From assembly GCA_900540895.1 (NCBI GenBank), contig UQHV01000021.1, forward strand, positions 1 through 40,923: a stretch of DNA of 40,923 nucleotides, in the 5' to 3' direction. The stretch comes from an uncultured Collinsella sp. (lineage in GTDB: Bacteria; Actinomycetota; Coriobacteriia; Coriobacteriales; Coriobacteriaceae). Both the position numbers and the translations under genes were made by a program. Below the pieces are notes generated by a model that worked only from the letters and a program-made list of their open reading frames with translations, was not told where the DNA came from and did not search any database. Numbering within the stretch: the first letter of the stretch is position 1; each line of letters begins with the position of its first letter. Shown piece after piece: positions 25,011 to 32,959 of the stretch.

Positions 25011-26332
25011 TCGACACCGAGCACGTTAAATGCGACACCTGTACCGCACCGGAGCCTATGGAGCTCGACGCCAGCGACGAGGCCTCGCGCGGCTGGCCTA
25101 CCGTCGACATCGAAACCAATCCCTACAAGGCGCAGTTCCCGCTGTTCCAGCAGCACCCCGAGATCGCCTTCCTCGATAGCGCCGCCACCGCGCAGCGCCC
25201 CGCCTGCGTGCTCGACGCCGAGCGTGACTTCTACCAGCGCATGAACGCCAACCCCCTGCGCGGCCTGTACTCGCTGTCCGTCGAGGCCACCGAGGCCATC
25301 GCGAAGGTGCGCCAGCAGATCGCCGACGTCATCGGCGCGCCCCAGGCCAACGAGGTCGTCTTCACCCGCAACACGAGTGAGTCGCTCAACCTGGTCGCCA
25401 AGAGCTTTGCGCCCACGGTCCTCGAGCCGGGCGACGAGGTCGTCATCACCATCATGGAGCACCACTCCAACCTGATCCCGTGGCAGCAGGTCTGCCGCGA
25501 GACCGGCGCCAAGCTCGTCTACCTCTACCCCACCAAGACCGGCCAGCTCACGACCGAGGAAGTGCTTGCCAAGGTGGGCCCCAAGACCAAGATCTTGGCC
25601 GTGGGTCAGGTCTCTAACGTCCTGGGCGTCGAGAACCCGGTCAAGAATCTCGGCAAGCTCGTGCACAAGTATGGCGGCTATCTGGTCGTCGACGGCGCGC
25701 AGTCGCTGCCGCACATGCCGGTCAACGTGGCAGATCTGGGCGCCGATTTCTTTGCCTTTAGCGCGCACAAGGCCATGGGTCCCATGGGCATCGGCGTGCT
25801 GTGGGGCAAGATGGACCTGCTCAACGCCATGCCGCCCATGCTTACCGGCGGCGAGATGATCGACTCGGTCACCGAGCAGGACGCCGTCTGGGCGCCCGTC
25901 CCCGAGAAGTTCGAGGCCGGCACGCAGGACGCCGCCGGCATCTTCGCCACAGGCGCGGCGCTTGATTACCTGGTTAACACCGTGGGCTACGAAAACATCC
26001 AGGCCCGCGAGCAAGCGCTCGTCCACTACCTGATGGGCGAGCTCATGCAGCTCGACTTTGTCCAGATCATCGGCTCTATCTATTGGGACAACCATCACGG
26101 CGTCGTGAGCTTTAACGTCCACGGCATCCACCCGCACGATATCGCGAGCATCATGGACATGGACGGCGTCTGCATCCGCGCGGGTCACCACTGCGCGCAG
26201 CCGCTGCTCACCTGGCTGGGCGTCGAGAACCTCGCCTGCTGCCGCGCCAGCGTGGCCTTCTACAACGACAAGGCCGATATCGACAAGTTCATCGCCGGTC
26301 TGCATCACGTTTGGAGCACGTTCAATGGGTAA
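25007..26332 (+). CDS. sufS: Cysteine desulfurase SufS
   Basis: A 441-residue PLP enzyme that frees sulfur from cysteine for cluster assembly. Landmarks are FLDSAATAQRP, VVFTRNTSESLNLVA, EHHSNLIPWQQV and FFAFSAHKAMGPMGIGVLWG, whose lysine binds PLP. The active cysteine lies in CIRAGHHCAQPL. The first 38 residues precede the usual start of the family and contain CDTC, an added segment not needed for the fold. It overlaps sufU by 8 bases, and SufS with SufU forms the sulfur-transfer pair in organisms lacking SufE. Confidence 0.95.
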   Translation: MIDTEHVKCDTCTAPEPMELDASDEASRGWPTVDIETNPYKAQFPLFQQHPEIAFLDSAATAQRPACVLDAERDFYQRMNANPLRGLYSLSVEATEAIAKVRQQIADVIGAPQANEVVFTRNTSESLNLVAKSFAPTVLEPGDEVVITIMEHHSNLIPWQQVCRETGAKLVYLYPTKTGQLTTEEVLAKVGPKTKILAVGQVSNVLGVENPVKNLGKLVHKYGGYLVVDGAQSLPHMPVNVADLGADFFAFSAHKAMGPMGIGVLWGKMDLLNAMPPMLTGGEMIDSVTEQDAVWAPVPEKFEAGTQDAAGIFATGAALDYLVNTVGYENIQAREQALVHYLMGELMQLDFVQIIGSIYWDNHHGVVSFNVHGIHPHDIASIMDMDGVCIRAGHHCAQPLLTWLGVENLACCRASVAFYNDKADIDKFIAGLHHVWSTFNG

Positions 26333-26759
26333 TCTGTACACCTCCACCACGTTTATGGAGCACAACTCACACCCCGACTACAAGTACGAGATGGATGCCC
26401 CCACGCACGAGCACGACGGCATCAACCCCAGCTGCGGCGACGAGCTCACCTTGCAGCTACGTGTCGAGAACAACGTGATCGAGGAGGCCTCGTTTACCGG
26501 CCACGGCTGCGCCATCAGCCAGGCCAGCGCCGACATCATGGCCGACCTCATCACCGGCGAGACGGTCGAGGAAGCACGTCGCTTGGCAGGGCTCTTCCTC
26601 GCCATGATCCGCGGCGAGCAGCTCTCCGAGGAGGACCTGGAAGATCTGGACGAGGCCGCTCAGCTCCAGGACATCTCGCACATGCCCGCCCGCGTTAAAT
26701 GCGCCGAGTTAGCCTGGCGCACCCTCGACGGCATGCTCACGGGACAAAATAATCAGTAA
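26325..26759 (+). CDS. sufU: Sulfurtransferase/scaffold-like SufU
   Basis: A 144-residue protein of the IscU/NifU-N fold. It has the three zinc-binding cysteines in NPSCGDEL, GHGCAISQASAD and RVKCAELAW, and the aspartate after the first. In Gram-positive Suf systems SufU takes persulfide from SufS and delivers it to SufBCD. It is the last gene of the operon, which ends with the hairpin at 26788. Confidence 0.95.
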   Translation: MGNLYTSTTFMEHNSHPDYKYEMDAPTHEHDGINPSCGDELTLQLRVENNVIEEASFTGHGCAISQASADIMADLITGETVEEARRLAGLFLAMIRGEQLSEEDLEDLDEAAQLQDISHMPARVKCAELAWRTLDGMLTGQNNQ

Positions 26760-26787
26760 CATTTGTCTCAAATCTGAAGAATTCTGT

Positions 26788-26828
26788 TGGCCGAATCGCT
26801 TAACTTTTGCGATTCGGCCATTTTCTTT
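26788..26828 (+). terminator. Terminator of the suf operon (possibly bidirectional)
   Basis: A perfect 12-bp stem, tggccgaatcgc (26788-26799) with gcgattcggcca (26809-26820), is followed by ttttcttt. That T-rich tail is also the left copy of the target duplication of the adjoining transposon. The upstream side (gaagaattctg) is not T-rich on the minus strand, so bidirectional use is uncertain. Confidence 0.85.
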
Positions 26829-26853
26829 GGCTCTGTTAGACCAACATTGACAT
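26821..26853. repeat. Left target duplication and left terminal inverted repeat of the IS1595 transposon
   Basis: Ttttcttt (26821-26828) is the target copy. Ggctctgttagaccaacatt and the following gacat (26829-26853) make the inverted repeat, matching the right end except for ac in place of tg in the middle. Confidence 0.9.
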
Positions 26854-26878
26854 ATAGGTGATGCCACCGTGGTATAAT
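26847..26878 (+). promoter_or_regulatory. Transposase promoter overlapping the left inverted repeat
   Basis: Ttgaca (26847-26852), partly inside the inverted repeat, and tataat (26873-26878) are both consensus boxes. The spacer of 20 bases is longer than ideal and may keep activity low. The transposase ATG follows at 26908. Confidence 0.6.
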
Positions 26879-26907
26879 AGCCGTAAGCACTACGGCATTG
26901 GAGCATC

Positions 26908-27963
26908 ATGAACGCCGAAGACCTGGTCATCACCTTCAAAAAGAACATGGCGAATCTCAGCAAAACCGAGCGCCGCCGCGCGATCGAATCCGTCAGGGAC
27001 GTGATCCGCGCGGCGGCGTTCGATGACGCGGCCGGCTCCTCCTATGAAGTCGAATGCTGCCCGCGCTGCGGGTCAGTCGCGATTGTTAAGAAGGGGAAGG
27101 CCAAGAACGGAGAGCAGCGCTACCTCTGCCGAGACTGCGGTAGGACCTTCGGCATGGGCAGTGAGCGTATCCTGGGAACGAGCAAGCTCCCGAAGGAGAC
27201 CTGGATGGCCTACGCCGAGTGCTTCGTGCTCATGCTGCCCCTGCGGGAATGCGCGAAGCGCTGCCACGTCTGCCTCAAGACCGCCTACACCATGCGCCAC
27301 AGGCTGATTGAGTGCCTTTCGGCCTACTCCCCCTCGTTCAAGGTCGAACGGGGCTGCGGCTGCGAGCTCGACGAGACCTATTTTCCCGAGTCTTTCAAGG
27401 GCAACCACACGAAGGGGTCGTTCACGATGCCGCGTCCCTCCCGACATCGCGGCAAGCAGGTGCACAAGCGCGGGCTGTCGCGCGAGCAGATCTGCGTTAT
27501 GACCGGCGTGAACGACTCGAACGAAACGTTCTTCGAGGTCTCGGGGCGGGGCGTCCTGTCGAGGAAACGCGCCATGGATGTGCTGAGGGGCCGCATCATG
27601 TCCGGTTCCGTCGTGGCGACGGACAAGGCGTCCGCCTACGTCGACGTCCTCGCCGAGCTCGAGGTCGCCGCGCATACTGCCTACGATTCCAAGGACCGCT
27701 CCGAGGGGACCATTAACCGGATCAACACCGTCCATTCGCTCCTCAGCACCTTCATGGAGCCGTTCAGAGGCGTGTCGACGAAGCACCTCGATGCCTACCT
27801 CGCCTGGTTCAAGTGGTGCCGGACCTTCATGGCGACCGATTCCGGCACCGCCGAGCGCACGGTCGCGCGACAGCTCGCGAACGGCGTATGCAGGAGCCGC
27901 ATCCGTGACATGTTCAACATCCTGCCGCCCTATATGGACTACTGGGTCGCATCCGCCGCATAG
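26908..27963 (+). CDS. IS1595-family transposase
   Basis: A 351-residue intact transposase. The N-terminal zinc ribbon has CCPRCG and YLCRDCGRTF (residues about 52-80), followed by a helix-turn-helix (LRECAKRCHVCLKTAYTMRH). The ISXO2-like DDE domain starts at CELDETYFPESFKG; the next acidic residue is in VVATDKASAYVDVL, and the region EGTINRINTVHSLLSTFMEP follows. GLSREQICVMTG is shared in pattern with the broken copy at 2435-3361, but the two are distant. No frameshift is seen, so the element may still move. The other genes of the transposon follow on the same strand. Confidence 0.93.
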   Translation: MNAEDLVITFKKNMANLSKTERRRAIESVRDVIRAAAFDDAAGSSYEVECCPRCGSVAIVKKGKAKNGEQRYLCRDCGRTFGMGSERILGTSKLPKETWMAYAECFVLMLPLRECAKRCHVCLKTAYTMRHRLIECLSAYSPSFKVERGCGCELDETYFPESFKGNHTKGSFTMPRPSRHRGKQVHKRGLSREQICVMTGVNDSNETFFEVSGRGVLSRKRAMDVLRGRIMSGSVVATDKASAYVDVLAELEVAAHTAYDSKDRSEGTINRINTVHSLLSTFMEPFRGVSTKHLDAYLAWFKWCRTFMATDSGTAERTVARQLANGVCRSRIRDMFNILPPYMDYWVASAA

Positions 27964-27974
27964 AGACGATAAAA

Positions 27975-28010
27975 TGGTTGCACCGTGATATACGAGGAAA
28001 GGTACAACCA
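27975..28010 (+). promoter_or_regulatory. Inverted repeat around the ribosome site of the antitoxin-like gene
   Basis: Tggttgcacc (27975-27984) and ggtacaacca (28001-28010) are complementary at 9 of 10 positions. They enclose gaggaaagg, the ribosome site, and reach the A of the start codon. This could be the operator of the RelB/DinJ-like protein, whose family represses its own promoter through palindromes, or an mRNA hairpin that limits translation. Confidence 0.5.
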
Positions 28011-28207
28011 TGCCGTCGAACATACCCGCCACGACGATTCGCATCGAACCGGAGGTCAAGAAAGAGGCTACCGTCATCCTCGACGAGCTCGGCCTGTCTA
28101 TGTCCACTGCCGTCAATGCGTTCCTCAAGGCTCTCGTCCGGGAGGGCGGGATGCCATTCGAGATGAAGGTTAAGACGTCGGCATCTGACGGAAAAACGGT
28201 GAGATAG
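28010..28207 (+). CDS. RelB/DinJ-family antitoxin-like ribbon-helix-helix protein
   Basis: A 65-residue protein. The start NIPATTIRIEPEVKKEATVI is the ribbon plus first helix of RelB/DinJ antitoxins, followed by LGLSMSTAVNAFLKALVREG. Such proteins dimerise, bind palindromic operators and neutralise a YafQ/RelE-type toxin. No toxin gene follows; the stop (28205-28207) is immediately followed by the TTG start of the restriction-modification gene. It may therefore act as a controller of that gene, in the place where C proteins are often found. This last point is inference. Confidence 0.85.
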   Translation: MPSNIPATTIRIEPEVKKEATVILDELGLSMSTAVNAFLKALVREGGMPFEMKVKTSASDGKTVR

Positions 28208-30331
28208 TTGGCAAATCAACTTGAAACGCAGCTGGCACTGGCCTCTTCGCTCGGATTGTCGGAGCTGTCGAAAACCGCGATCATGCGCGGGCTTTTCTCG
28301 CTGGACGGCACTCAGATAAAGTATTCCTTCCGCAGGACGAAAAGCTATCAGATCAGCGATCCCGAGGAAAAGGTCAGGGCCGACGCCGTAGCGTTTCTGG
28401 TCCTGTCGAAAGGCTATGATTCGCGAAAGATCGATACCGAGGTGGAAGGCTCGCACAACGATTTCGCGGATATCGTACTCTACGAAGACGACAGATGCAC
28501 GAAGCCCTGGCTAGTCGTCGAGAACAAGAAAGAGGGCGCGACTCCGGCTGAAAGGGCGGAAGGGGAAGCGCAGGCCTTCGCCAACGGCATCGCGCTGGGC
28601 GCAAAATACACCATGAAGGACTACGGAGACGAGTCATGCGTCTGGCAGCTCGAGGGCTTCGGCGCTAGGGAGCGCAGGAGAAATAAGCTGGGCGACAGAG
28701 AACTTCTTCCGAGGAACTACTCTCAGGATATGGTGTATCCGCTTCACGCGGGCACGGAAATGGATATTAAGCCGGCGAGCGCCTTCGATATCAGCATCGC
28801 CATCAGGCGCGCGCACTCCATCATTTGGGCTGGAGGAAAACGCGATCCGCTATCGGCTTTCGATGAGTGGAGCAAGCTGATGTTCGCCAAGGTCCGCGAC
28901 GAGCGCTACACGCGAAACGGCCACCCCCGCTCGTTCCAAGCTGGTGTCAACGAGTCCGACTCGGCTATCGCCACGAGGGTCCACAAGCTGTTTAGCGACG
29001 CTAAGGAGCAAGATCAGGCCATTTTCCCGCGTGATGAGAAAATCGAGCTTCCGGATAGCAAGGTCGCCCAGGTCGTTCGCGTCATTCAGGAGATTTCGTT
29101 CATCGATACAGATTCCGACGTCATCGGAACGGCCTTCGAGGATTTCTTCGGATCGGTCTTCCGCGGAAGCCTCGGTCAGTATTTCACCATGAGGCAGATA
29201 GCGAGATTCACGGTAGGGATGCTCAATCCCACGAGTGAAGATTACGTTCTAGATCCGACGTGCGGCTCGGGAGGCTTTTTGCTCGAAACCCTCCTTCAAG
29301 TATGGAACGATACCGATGCGGGCTTTGCCGGGCAGGGGAACCTCGCGAGAATCAAATCCGATTTTGCCGCGCAGAACGTTTACGGAATCGAAATTCACCC
29401 GACCCTGGCTAGAATCTGCAAAATCAGCTTGCTCCTGCACCACGATGGTCACACGAACATCGAGGCCGACAAGAGCTGCCTCAGCCCAAACCTGAGCAAG
29501 CCGAGACTCCAGAAGGATCGCCAGTTTGACCTGATTGTGGGAAATCCGCCTTTCGGAACCAAAGTCGCAAATGGAGATGAGGACCAGCTTGACGGCGCAT
29601 TCCTAGATGACTTCGTCCTAGGCTGCGGAAAGCAATCGATACAGTCGGAACAAATTATCCTGGAGAAAAGCGTCTCCTGGCTCAAGCCGGGCGGCAGGCT
29701 CGGCATGGTCCTGCCCGACGGGGTTCTCAACAACAGCGGGTCTCAATCAAATTGTCCGGCCCTTCGTGAATGGCTCTTTAAATCGGGAAGAATACTGTCC
29801 GTGATCTCCCTTCCAGACTTCGCTTTTCGCAGGTCTGGCGCCACGAACAAGACTTCGATATTGATCTTTGAAAAGTTCTCCGACCTGGAATCGGCTAGAT
29901 TGGGCAATCAACTGGAAGCCTGTGAGGGAGACATTGCGGTTGCTCTCAAGGATAGCGGACTAGACTACAACATCTTTTTCGGGGAGGCATCTCATATCGG
30001 ATATACGCCATCCGGTCGACCTGATCCTAGAAACGACCTCTATATCGCCGACGAGAACGGCTATCTTTCAGACGACCAGACTGGCTCGATATTGGGAGAG
30101 TGGAACGTCTGGGAGGAAAACGGGGCGGTTTCCGACCCGAGATGCGTCGCCGAGAGGGCTTCGTCAGTATGGAGAAGCCATCCGAGTCATAGAGTGGACC
30201 CGAAATACCATGTCTACATGGCTCATAAGGGCGATTACGTGCCGCATGGCTGGTCATCTGCACCCATGATGGATCTAGTGAAACGGATGAGAAGGAACGT
30301 GGACTTCGGGAAAGAGCCGATGAAGGAATAG
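28208..30331 (+). CDS. Nuclease-methyltransferase of a Type IIG/BcgI-like restriction-modification system
   Basis: It begins with TTG 28208, directly after the stop of the preceding gene, with GGTGAG as ribosome site; the product is 707 residues. Residues 50-110 resemble the HsdR N-terminal nuclease fold: TEVEGSHNDFADIVLY then WLVVENKKEG, giving D88 and E105-x-K107 of a PD-(D/E)xK site. Residues 290-540 are an N6-adenine methylase with DPTCGSGGFLLETL (SAM binding, about residue 348) and NPPF (catalytic, about residue 447). DNA cutting and protective methylation are thus on one chain, without a helicase motor. The frame ends in TAG at 30329, and the same frame reopens at once into the specificity region at 30338. 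Confidence 0.85.
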   Translation: MANQLETQLALASSLGLSELSKTAIMRGLFSLDGTQIKYSFRRTKSYQISDPEEKVRADAVAFLVLSKGYDSRKIDTEVEGSHNDFADIVLYEDDRCTKPWLVVENKKEGATPAERAEGEAQAFANGIALGAKYTMKDYGDESCVWQLEGFGARERRRNKLGDRELLPRNYSQDMVYPLHAGTEMDIKPASAFDISIAIRRAHSIIWAGGKRDPLSAFDEWSKLMFAKVRDERYTRNGHPRSFQAGVNESDSAIATRVHKLFSDAKEQDQAIFPRDEKIELPDSKVAQVVRVIQEISFIDTDSDVIGTAFEDFFGSVFRGSLGQYFTMRQIARFTVGMLNPTSEDYVLDPTCGSGGFLLETLLQVWNDTDAGFAGQGNLARIKSDFAAQNVYGIEIHPTLARICKISLLLHHDGHTNIEADKSCLSPNLSKPRLQKDRQFDLIVGNPPFGTKVANGDEDQLDGAFLDDFVLGCGKQSIQSEQIILEKSVSWLKPGGRLGMVLPDGVLNNSGSQSNCPALREWLFKSGRILSVISLPDFAFRRSGATNKTSILIFEKFSDLESARLGNQLEACEGDIAVALKDSGLDYNIFFGEASHIGYTPSGRPDPRNDLYIADENGYLSDDQTGSILGEWNVWEENGAVSDPRCVAERASSVWRSHPSHRVDPKYHVYMAHKGDYVPHGWSSAPMMDLVKRMRRNVDFGKEPMKE

Positions 30332-30337
30332 AAGGTC

Positions 30338-30865
30338 TTGACTCTTTCCCAAACTGGTGTTGCAAGGCTTAGGGAACCAGGCGTCGGAAACAACCCTCCC
30401 GAATGGCGGGGGATGTATTTCTACGACTCAAGCAGCGACTGGTTTGAGGTAAGAACCTCCGACATCGTCTACTCCGGAATCGATCTTTGGAAGGGGGTCG
30501 TATGCTTCGTCACCGAGGAATTCGACCATGCCCTCGTAACGCAAGAATATCCGATCTTACGGGTCAAAGACCCAAATGTCATCGATCCGGAGTTCCTGTC
30601 GATACTCTTGAGAAGCCGCCGCTTCCAAAAGGCATTCCGCGCCATCAACACCGGCCACAGCAATCGAAGGAGAACGCAGTCTTCTGACTTCGGGAAGGTT
30701 CTCGTCTATTACCCTCCCATAGAGAAGCAGAAGGAGATCGCCTTAAAGGTGCGAAATGCACGGGAGAATATCGCGAAGGCCTATATTGGCGTTTCCGACG
30801 TAGAAAACGAACTTGATGCCATCTTACATGCGGATGACGAGTGGGATGAAACGACAGAGTCCTAA
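30338..30865 (+). CDS. Specificity (HsdS-like) region, in the same frame as the methylase but behind an amber codon
   Basis: The 175-residue frame can start at TTG 30338 but is exactly in frame with the gene ending at 30331, with only TAG, AAG and GTC between. KVLTLSQTGVARLREPG resembles an internal part of a target recognition domain, not an N-terminus. WFEVRTSDIVYSGIDLWKGV, FVTEEFDHALVTQEYPILRV and VYYPPIEKQKEIALKVRNAR are typical of HsdS domains, the last being the conserved end of a TRD with its helix. The simplest reading is one fused protein of about 885 residues split by a nonsense mutation; reinitiation or read-through could still give function. Confidence 0.75.
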   Translation: MTLSQTGVARLREPGVGNNPPEWRGMYFYDSSSDWFEVRTSDIVYSGIDLWKGVVCFVTEEFDHALVTQEYPILRVKDPNVIDPEFLSILLRSRRFQKAFRAINTGHSNRRRTQSSDFGKVLVYYPPIEKQKEIALKVRNARENIAKAYIGVSDVENELDAILHADDEWDETTES

Positions 30866-30892
30866 CGATTGACTTATTCGAGCTTGAGAGTA

Positions 30893-30938
30893 TCGCCCCT
30901 TTGCCGGTTTTAAATCCAGCAAAGGGGCGAATATTTTG
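30893..30938 (+). terminator. Terminator of the transposon cargo
   Basis: A perfect 12-bp stem, tcgcccctttgc (30893-30904) with gcaaaggggcga (30919-30930), is followed by atatttt. It lies 27 bases after the specificity gene and inside the transposon. Confidence 0.8.
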
Positions 30939-30964
30939 CAATTACAAAAAGATGATTGGGCAAG

Positions 30965-30997
30965 ATGTCAATCATGGTCTAACAGAGCCTTTTCTTT
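30965..30997. repeat. Right terminal inverted repeat and right target duplication of the IS1595 transposon
   Basis: Atgtcaatcatggtctaaca then gagcc (30965-30989) is the inverse of the left end. Ttttcttt (30990-30997) is the second target copy. Confidence 0.9.
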
Positions 30998-31004
30998 ACT
31001 GCCT

Positions 31005-31814
31005 TTATCTCGAGCCCTCGACCTGCGCGTCCACCTGCGCATAAGCACGCACAATACGAGAGGCAGTACTTTTGCCAACCCCGGTATACCGCTCAATCTG
31101 GCGCACCGTGAAACCGGCATCGTGCAATCCAACAATAACGGTATCGCGCCGCGCCGGCGGTGCGGCTTTAACATCGCGAAGCGGAACCCCGAGGCTCTTC
31201 GCCAACCTGTCGGCAAAGGCGTGGCGTTCCCACTCCGTCTCTTTCATATCGCGCAGCGCCGGTTTGCCGCCGTCGGGCATCGCTAGCGAATAGGCAATAA
31301 AGCCCTCGGCAGAATCAAAAAGTTCAAGCACGCAAGAAGGATCGGAAAATCCCCTCGTGGCATCGGCCGCATCACTGTCGTAAGCGCGTAGATGCTCCGC
31401 AAAGCTGCTCCAGGGATAACGCTCGATTAGGCTAACGCCCGCCTCCTGCGGATCGGCGTGTACAGAGCGAATAGCCTCCATCACCTGCCAGTCGGTATCG
31501 AGCGAGCGGCGCTCAAAACGCTCACGAAATAGGCAGCCCGCGCGCCCGGTACGTTTATTGAACCGACGAGCATACGTCAGCAGAAGCCGCTGCATGGCTG
31601 TGCTCATTTTGTCCTCGTAATCCAAAAGCACCAGATCCACGTAGTCGCTCATGAGACACCACGCCACAATCGTCACCTGGGCATCGCGGCAGCACTCGCA
31701 CATCAGCTCCAAAAACTCCCACCGGTCCTCGTCGCTCTCAAAGATCTGCCGCCCGGCCATACCGCGGGCGCAAACATGGTAAAAACCGGTGATCGTTTTC
31801 CAAACGCGCTGCAT
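31005..31814 (-). CDS. RAYT/Y1-transposase-like protein lacking the HUH histidines
   Basis: A 269-residue protein with the fold landmarks of REP-associated tyrosine transposases: FYHVCARGMAGRQIF, DEDRWEFLELM, VAWCLMSDYVDLVL and LLLTYARRFNKRTGRAGCLF. In active members the third block reads LMPNHxHLL, with two metal-binding histidines. Here it is LMSDYVDLV (residues 54-62), so both histidines are replaced by Y58 and D60. The tyrosine of TYARRFN (Y81) remains. The C-terminal part (VGLHDAGFTVRQIERYTGVG, KSTASRIVRAYAQ) is a helix-turn-helix, as in RAYTs with a DNA-binding tail. It is probably a domesticated DNA-binding protein and not an active transposase. Confidence 0.8.
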   Translation of the reverse strand: MQRVWKTITGFYHVCARGMAGRQIFESDEDRWEFLELMCECCRDAQVTIVAWCLMSDYVDLVLLDYEDKMSTAMQRLLLTYARRFNKRTGRAGCLFRERFERRSLDTDWQVMEAIRSVHADPQEAGVSLIERYPWSSFAEHLRAYDSDAADATRGFSDPSCVLELFDSAEGFIAYSLAMPDGGKPALRDMKETEWERHAFADRLAKSLGVPLRDVKAAPPARRDTVIVGLHDAGFTVRQIERYTGVGKSTASRIVRAYAQVDAQVEGSR

Positions 31815-32206
31815 GGCGCTCCCTTCGCCGGGATCTGCTTACCATCCAATACATCACGATTGAAACGTGCCATCAAAACATTCACGCAAAATGGCACCCG
31901 TCGACGGTAAAAGGCGGCAAACCGACGGCGAACGGCAATATAGCCACAGGTCAGGCAACGTTGCCTTGCCAAAAGCTTGACCAGAACCGATCCCCTTCAG
32001 CGGACCGCGCAACCGCAAACAACTTGATTAAATCGTTTCAATTGAAAGTTCCGCGCTTCTCGCTACGAAAACTGAGCCGTTCGCCGAATATTCCGTGCAT
32101 TTCGCGGTATTATAGGGGCTGCATGTCATGTCCCTTTCGAAGGGTCGCCCGGCAATCGCCAGCCACGACCCCCAGACGGGACGCCAACACGATAGAGAGG
32201 AGAGGC
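31815..32206. other. Intergenic region with the promoter of the scaffold/GGGtGRT pair
   Basis: No gene is supported. A tattata box lies at 32108-32114, about 95 bases before the ATG at 32207, with no clear -35 partner. GAGAGGAGAGG just before 32207 is a strong ribosome site. Confidence 0.4.
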
Positions 32207-32941
32207 ATGCAGTACTCACAGGAAGTGGAGAACATGTGCCCCGTTGCCAAGGGTGCATACCACGGCCCCGCACCCATCCCCGAGGAGGGCAAGTGGGTCC
32301 AGGCTAAGGAGATTTCCGACATCTCCGGTCTTACGCACGGTGTGGGTTGGTGCGCACCTCAGCAGGGCGCCTGCAAGCTCACGCTGAACGTCAAGGACGG
32401 CATCATCGAGGAGGCCCTCGTTGAGACCATCGGCTGCTCGGGCATGACCCACTCTGCCGCCATGGCTTCCGAGATCCTTCCCGGCAAGACCATCCTCGAG
32501 GCCCTCAACACCGACCTCGTCTGCGACGCCATCAACGTTGCTATGCGCGAGATCTTCCTGCAGATCGTTTACGGCCGCAGCCAGACCGCGTTCTCCGAGG
32601 GCGGCCTGCCCGTGGGCGCCTCCCTCGACGACCTCGGCAAGGGCCTTCGCTCTCAGGTCGGCACCATGTTCGGCACCAAGGCCAAGGGCGCTCGTTACCT
32701 CGAGCTCGCTCAGGGCTACGTCACCCGCATGGCTCTCAACGACAAGAACGAGATCATCGCGTTCGAGTTCCTGAACCTCGGCAAGTTCACCGACGCCGTC
32801 AAGGCCGGCAAGACCCCCGAGGAGGCCATCGCTGGCGCTATGGGCCACTATGGTCAGTGGGAGAACGCTGCCAAGTACATCGACCCGCGCACCGACGAGG
32901 AGACTCACTCCGTCGCCAGCGTGTTCCCGGTTCACGAGTAG
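32207..32941 (+). CDS. Iron-sulfur cluster scaffold-like protein (NifU/SufU N-domain related)
   Basis: I choose ATG 32207, which follows GAGGAGAGG; 244 residues. Cysteines lie in VGWCAPQQGACKL and TIGCSGMTHSAAMASEI; the second block resembles the GHGCAISQASAD block of SufU and IscU. The family is annotated as an iron-sulfur scaffold protein and is usually next to a GGGtGRT gene, as here with 18 bases between. Its partner enzyme and biological role are not known to me. A long Gly/Lys-rich helix region ends the protein. Confidence 0.8.
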   Translation: MQYSQEVENMCPVAKGAYHGPAPIPEEGKWVQAKEISDISGLTHGVGWCAPQQGACKLTLNVKDGIIEEALVETIGCSGMTHSAAMASEILPGKTILEALNTDLVCDAINVAMREIFLQIVYGRSQTAFSEGGLPVGASLDDLGKGLRSQVGTMFGTKAKGARYLELAQGYVTRMALNDKNEIIAFEFLNLGKFTDAVKAGKTPEEAIAGAMGHYGQWENAAKYIDPRTDEETHSVASVFPVHE

Positions 32942-32959
32942 AAAGGGAGGGAAATAACT

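Larger units (their letters stand above)
26829..30989 (+). mobile_element. Complete IS1595-family transposon carrying a restriction-modification module (4161 bp)
   Basis: The left end (26829-26853) begins ggctctgttagacca and the right end (30965-30989) is its inverse, ending tggtctaacagagcc; the two 25-bp ends differ at only two adjacent bases. Both sides are flanked by ttttcttt (26821-26828 and 30990-30997), an 8-bp target duplication, as IS1595 elements make. The element holds the transposase (26908), a RelB/DinJ-like gene (28010), the nuclease-methylase (28208) and the specificity part (30338), then a terminator (30893). It is inserted between the suf terminator and the end of the minus-strand RAYT-like gene. 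IS1595 members with passenger genes are known; a restriction cargo here is directly seen. Confidence 0.88.

Noticed and set aside
24848..26365. Minus-strand open frame of 505 codons
   Set aside because: It is antisense to sufS and part of sufD, both certain genes.
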